Source: UBA6772 sp965183875 (lineage in GTDB: Bacteria; Bacteroidota; Bacteroidia; Flavobacteriales; UBA7430). Taken from it: a DNA stretch of 64,000 nucleotides. Below are positions 62,811 through 64,000 of the stretch, piece by piece (the stretch's first letter is position 1; each line of letters starts with the position of its first letter). Below the pieces are notes generated by a model. That model was not told the DNA's origin, searched no databases, and was given only the letters and a program-made list of their open reading frames with translations. Both the position numbers and the translations under genes were made by a program. The DNA is taken from assembly GCA_965183875.1 (NCBI GenBank), contig CBCYMK010000031.1:1-64000 (forward strand), written 5' to 3'.

Positions 62811-63071
62811 CCAAAAGGTCGTGCGGTCAAATGAGTCAGTAGAGACTATTATGAAGAATGAATAACTAATTAAAAAACGAAGGACGAAGACTAAGACGAA
62901 ATGAGGTAGTAGGAAAATAAAAAGGTCTTGCAGTCTTGCGGTCAAATGAGTCGTTAGAGACTAGGATGGAGAATGAATGACTAATTAAAAAACGAAGACT
63001 AAGACGAAGACAAAAACGAAATGATGACGAAGACTAAAACAAAGACGAAGGCGAAAGGATGATTTGAGGAG
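62811..63071 (+). repeat. Tandem units of the 102-bp family after the element
   Basis: Two units (cores near 62816 and 62934) are followed by an extended run of GACGAA/GACTAA/GACAAA hexamers to about 63055. Confidence 0.7.
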
Positions 63072-63164
63072 TATTAGACAAATTCTCTTAACACTTTACC
63101 TACTTAACTTCATTAAATCTCTGTATTCTGACTCCTGTATTCTTCTTGATAACTATATATTTCA
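63072..63164. repeat. End block before the polysaccharide gene
   Basis: 'CTACTTAACTTCATTAAAT' and CTGTATT/CTGACTC heptamers (63113-63152) form the same end block as at 59410 and 61508. Confidence 0.5.
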
Positions 63165-63193
63165 TAAAAAAAGCCCACCTAATCAGATGGGCT
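63165..63193 (-). terminator. Terminator of the WbpM/CapD-like gene
   Basis: AGCCCACCT-AATC-AGATGGGCT (63172-63193) is a 9-bp stem with one G-T/A-C-type mismatch. On the minus strand it is followed by seven T, just after the stop at 63227. Confidence 0.8.
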
Positions 63194-63226
63194 CTATATT
63201 ATAAGGGCAAGAAATTACTGTTCTAC

Positions 63227-64000
63227 TTACTTGTCTAATTTCTCGTAAACAGAATTGTTCGAAATATACTCTGGAACAAGATCTTTTAGTAGGGAAACCA
63301 CTTTAAAGTTATCTACCTCTCTATTTACACTACAAATTTGTTCAATTTTTTTCTTCACCAATTCACTATCCATCACAGGAACCTTGGCGATCATTATCTT
63401 GTCGTGATAAGTAGGAATTGTATTCTCATCATTTGCCAATAACTCCTCATACAGCTTCTCCCCTGGCCTAAGTCCTGAAATTTTAATGTCTATATCCTCC
63501 GGAAAGTGAAGGCCAGACAATTGTATCATCTTTATGGCTACATCGTATATCTTAACCGAATCGCCCATGTCAAACACATAAATCTCTCCCCCTTTCCCCA
63601 TAACACCTGCTTCTAATACTAACTGACAAGCTTCTGGGATAGTCATAAAGTACCGGGTAATTTCTTTATGCGTAACGGTTAGAGGGCCACCCGCTTCAAT
63701 TTGTTTTTTAAATAAAGGAATTACAGAACCATTAGAGCCCAATACATTTCCAAAACGGGTAGTAATAAATTTAGTCTTCCCAGAATTTGCTATGCTAGAG
63801 GTATACATCTCCGCAACACGCTTTGTGGTACCCATCACATTGGTTGGGTTTACCGCCTTGTCTGTAGAAACCATTATAAACTTTTCTACGCTGTGGGATA
63901 CCGATAAATCTGCTAGTAGTTTTGTACCACATACATTAACACGTATCGCCTCATAGGGGTTATCTTCCATTAAAGGTACGTGCTTATAGGCAGCTGCGTG
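63227..64000 (-). CDS. UDP-N-acetylglucosamine 4,6-dehydratase-like protein (WbpM/CapD), N-terminus outside the window
   Basis: The C-terminal 257 residues of a nucleotide-sugar dehydratase are seen; the frame is open through the window edge, reading 'HAAAYKHVPLMEDNPYEA' there. The SDR catalytic region is 'VSTDKAVNPTNVMGTTKRVAEMY' (the Met-Gly-Thr-Thr-Lys form characteristic of WbpM/PglF/FlaA1), followed by 'TRFGNVLGSNGSVIPLFKKQIEAGGPLTVTHKEITRYFM' and 'SGLRPGEKLYEELL'. WbpM-type proteins are inner-membrane enzymes that start synthesis of 6-deoxy sugars for O-antigen or capsule. Fits the WbpB/WbpD-like pair downstream. Confidence 0.9.
   Translation of the reverse strand, partial: HAAAYKHVPLMEDNPYEAIRVNVCGTKLLADLSVSHSVEKFIMVSTDKAVNPTNVMGTTKRVAEMYTSSIANSGKTKFITTRFGNVLGSNGSVIPLFKKQIEAGGPLTVTHKEITRYFMTIPEACQLVLEAGVMGKGGEIYVFDMGDSVKIYDVAIKMIQLSGLHFPEDIDIKISGLRPGEKLYEELLANDENTIPTYHDKIMIAKVPVMDSELVKKKIEQICSVNREVDNFKVVSLLKDLVPEYISNNSVYEKLDK

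Noticed and set aside
62645..62945. Minus-strand ORFs of 61 and 71 residues in the dispersed element
   Set aside because: They are not kept in the other copies as open frames and overlap palindromes and repeat units.

Overview
The window looks like chromosomal DNA of a Bacteroidota bacterium, most likely a marine member of the Flavobacteriales. The evidence is: low G+C; conserved -7 elements of the form TAnnTTTG; secreted proteins with Bacteroidota-style modules (LamG, fibronectin III and lamin-tail domains, and a CHU_C/FlgD-like C-terminal domain of the kind used for type IX secretion); an ileS-DksA-like-lspA operon; an SDR-type threonine dehydrogenase; an S46 dipeptidyl peptidase; and an animal-like glutaminyl cyclase. 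Species-level assignment is not possible by eye. No CRISPR array, rRNA, tRNA, prophage or intact insertion sequence was recognised.

Layout. 1-6649: the N-terminal 2216 residues of a giant secreted modular protein (minus strand, cut by the window edge). 7007-11848: ridA-like, ileS, DksA-like and lspA, probably one operon. 11990-13675: fused oligopeptide ABC ATPase. 13912-20837: threonine dehydrogenase, cysS, a four-helix-bundle gene framed by inverted heptamer repeats, glutaminyl cyclase, and a polA interrupted by a one-base frameshift. 21295-30812: S46 peptidase, a RelE/ParE-type toxin-antitoxin pair, a TetM-like GTPase, hslR-uvrC, a glutaredoxin-like protein, plsC and lipB. 30879-40731: phosphosugar isomerase, lysS, addB-addA-like recombination nuclease, a small unknown ORF and sod. 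40836-42715: alkane monooxygenase divergent from a TetR regulator, with a dyad operator candidate. 42775-46975: a decayed sulfotransferase, a membrane protein, and the tyrosine-degradation pair hppD (disrupted) and hmgA. 47082-50582: exonuclease, serine hydrolase, asd. 51592-59289: a lamin-tail surface protein, the SRP RNA, glyS and an AAA ATPase. 59685-64000: a surface-polysaccharide locus (WbpB- and WbpD-like enzymes, a nucleotidyltransferase, and the end of a WbpM/CapD-like dehydratase).

The most unusual content is the intergenic DNA, above all from 49 to 63 kb. It carries (i) short arrays with exact 7-bp phase but changing base content, (ii) longer tandem arrays with units of about 102-106 bp, in one place grouped into a higher-order unit of about 217-255 bp, (iii) a repeated perfect palindrome CCCGATAGCTATCGGG, and (iv) two nearly identical copies of a roughly 310-bp element in opposite orientation about 13 kb apart. 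The long units themselves contain 6-bp and 8-bp periodic blocks, so the arrays look hierarchical, like satellite DNA. No encoded partner (transposase or RAYT) is in the window.

Three genes (polA, hppD, the sulfotransferase) carry frame disruptions. They may be real decay or consensus errors, and reads would settle it. Two predicted exported proteins have an Ala-Gln junction at the predicted signal peptidase site, which fits the presence of the glutaminyl cyclase.
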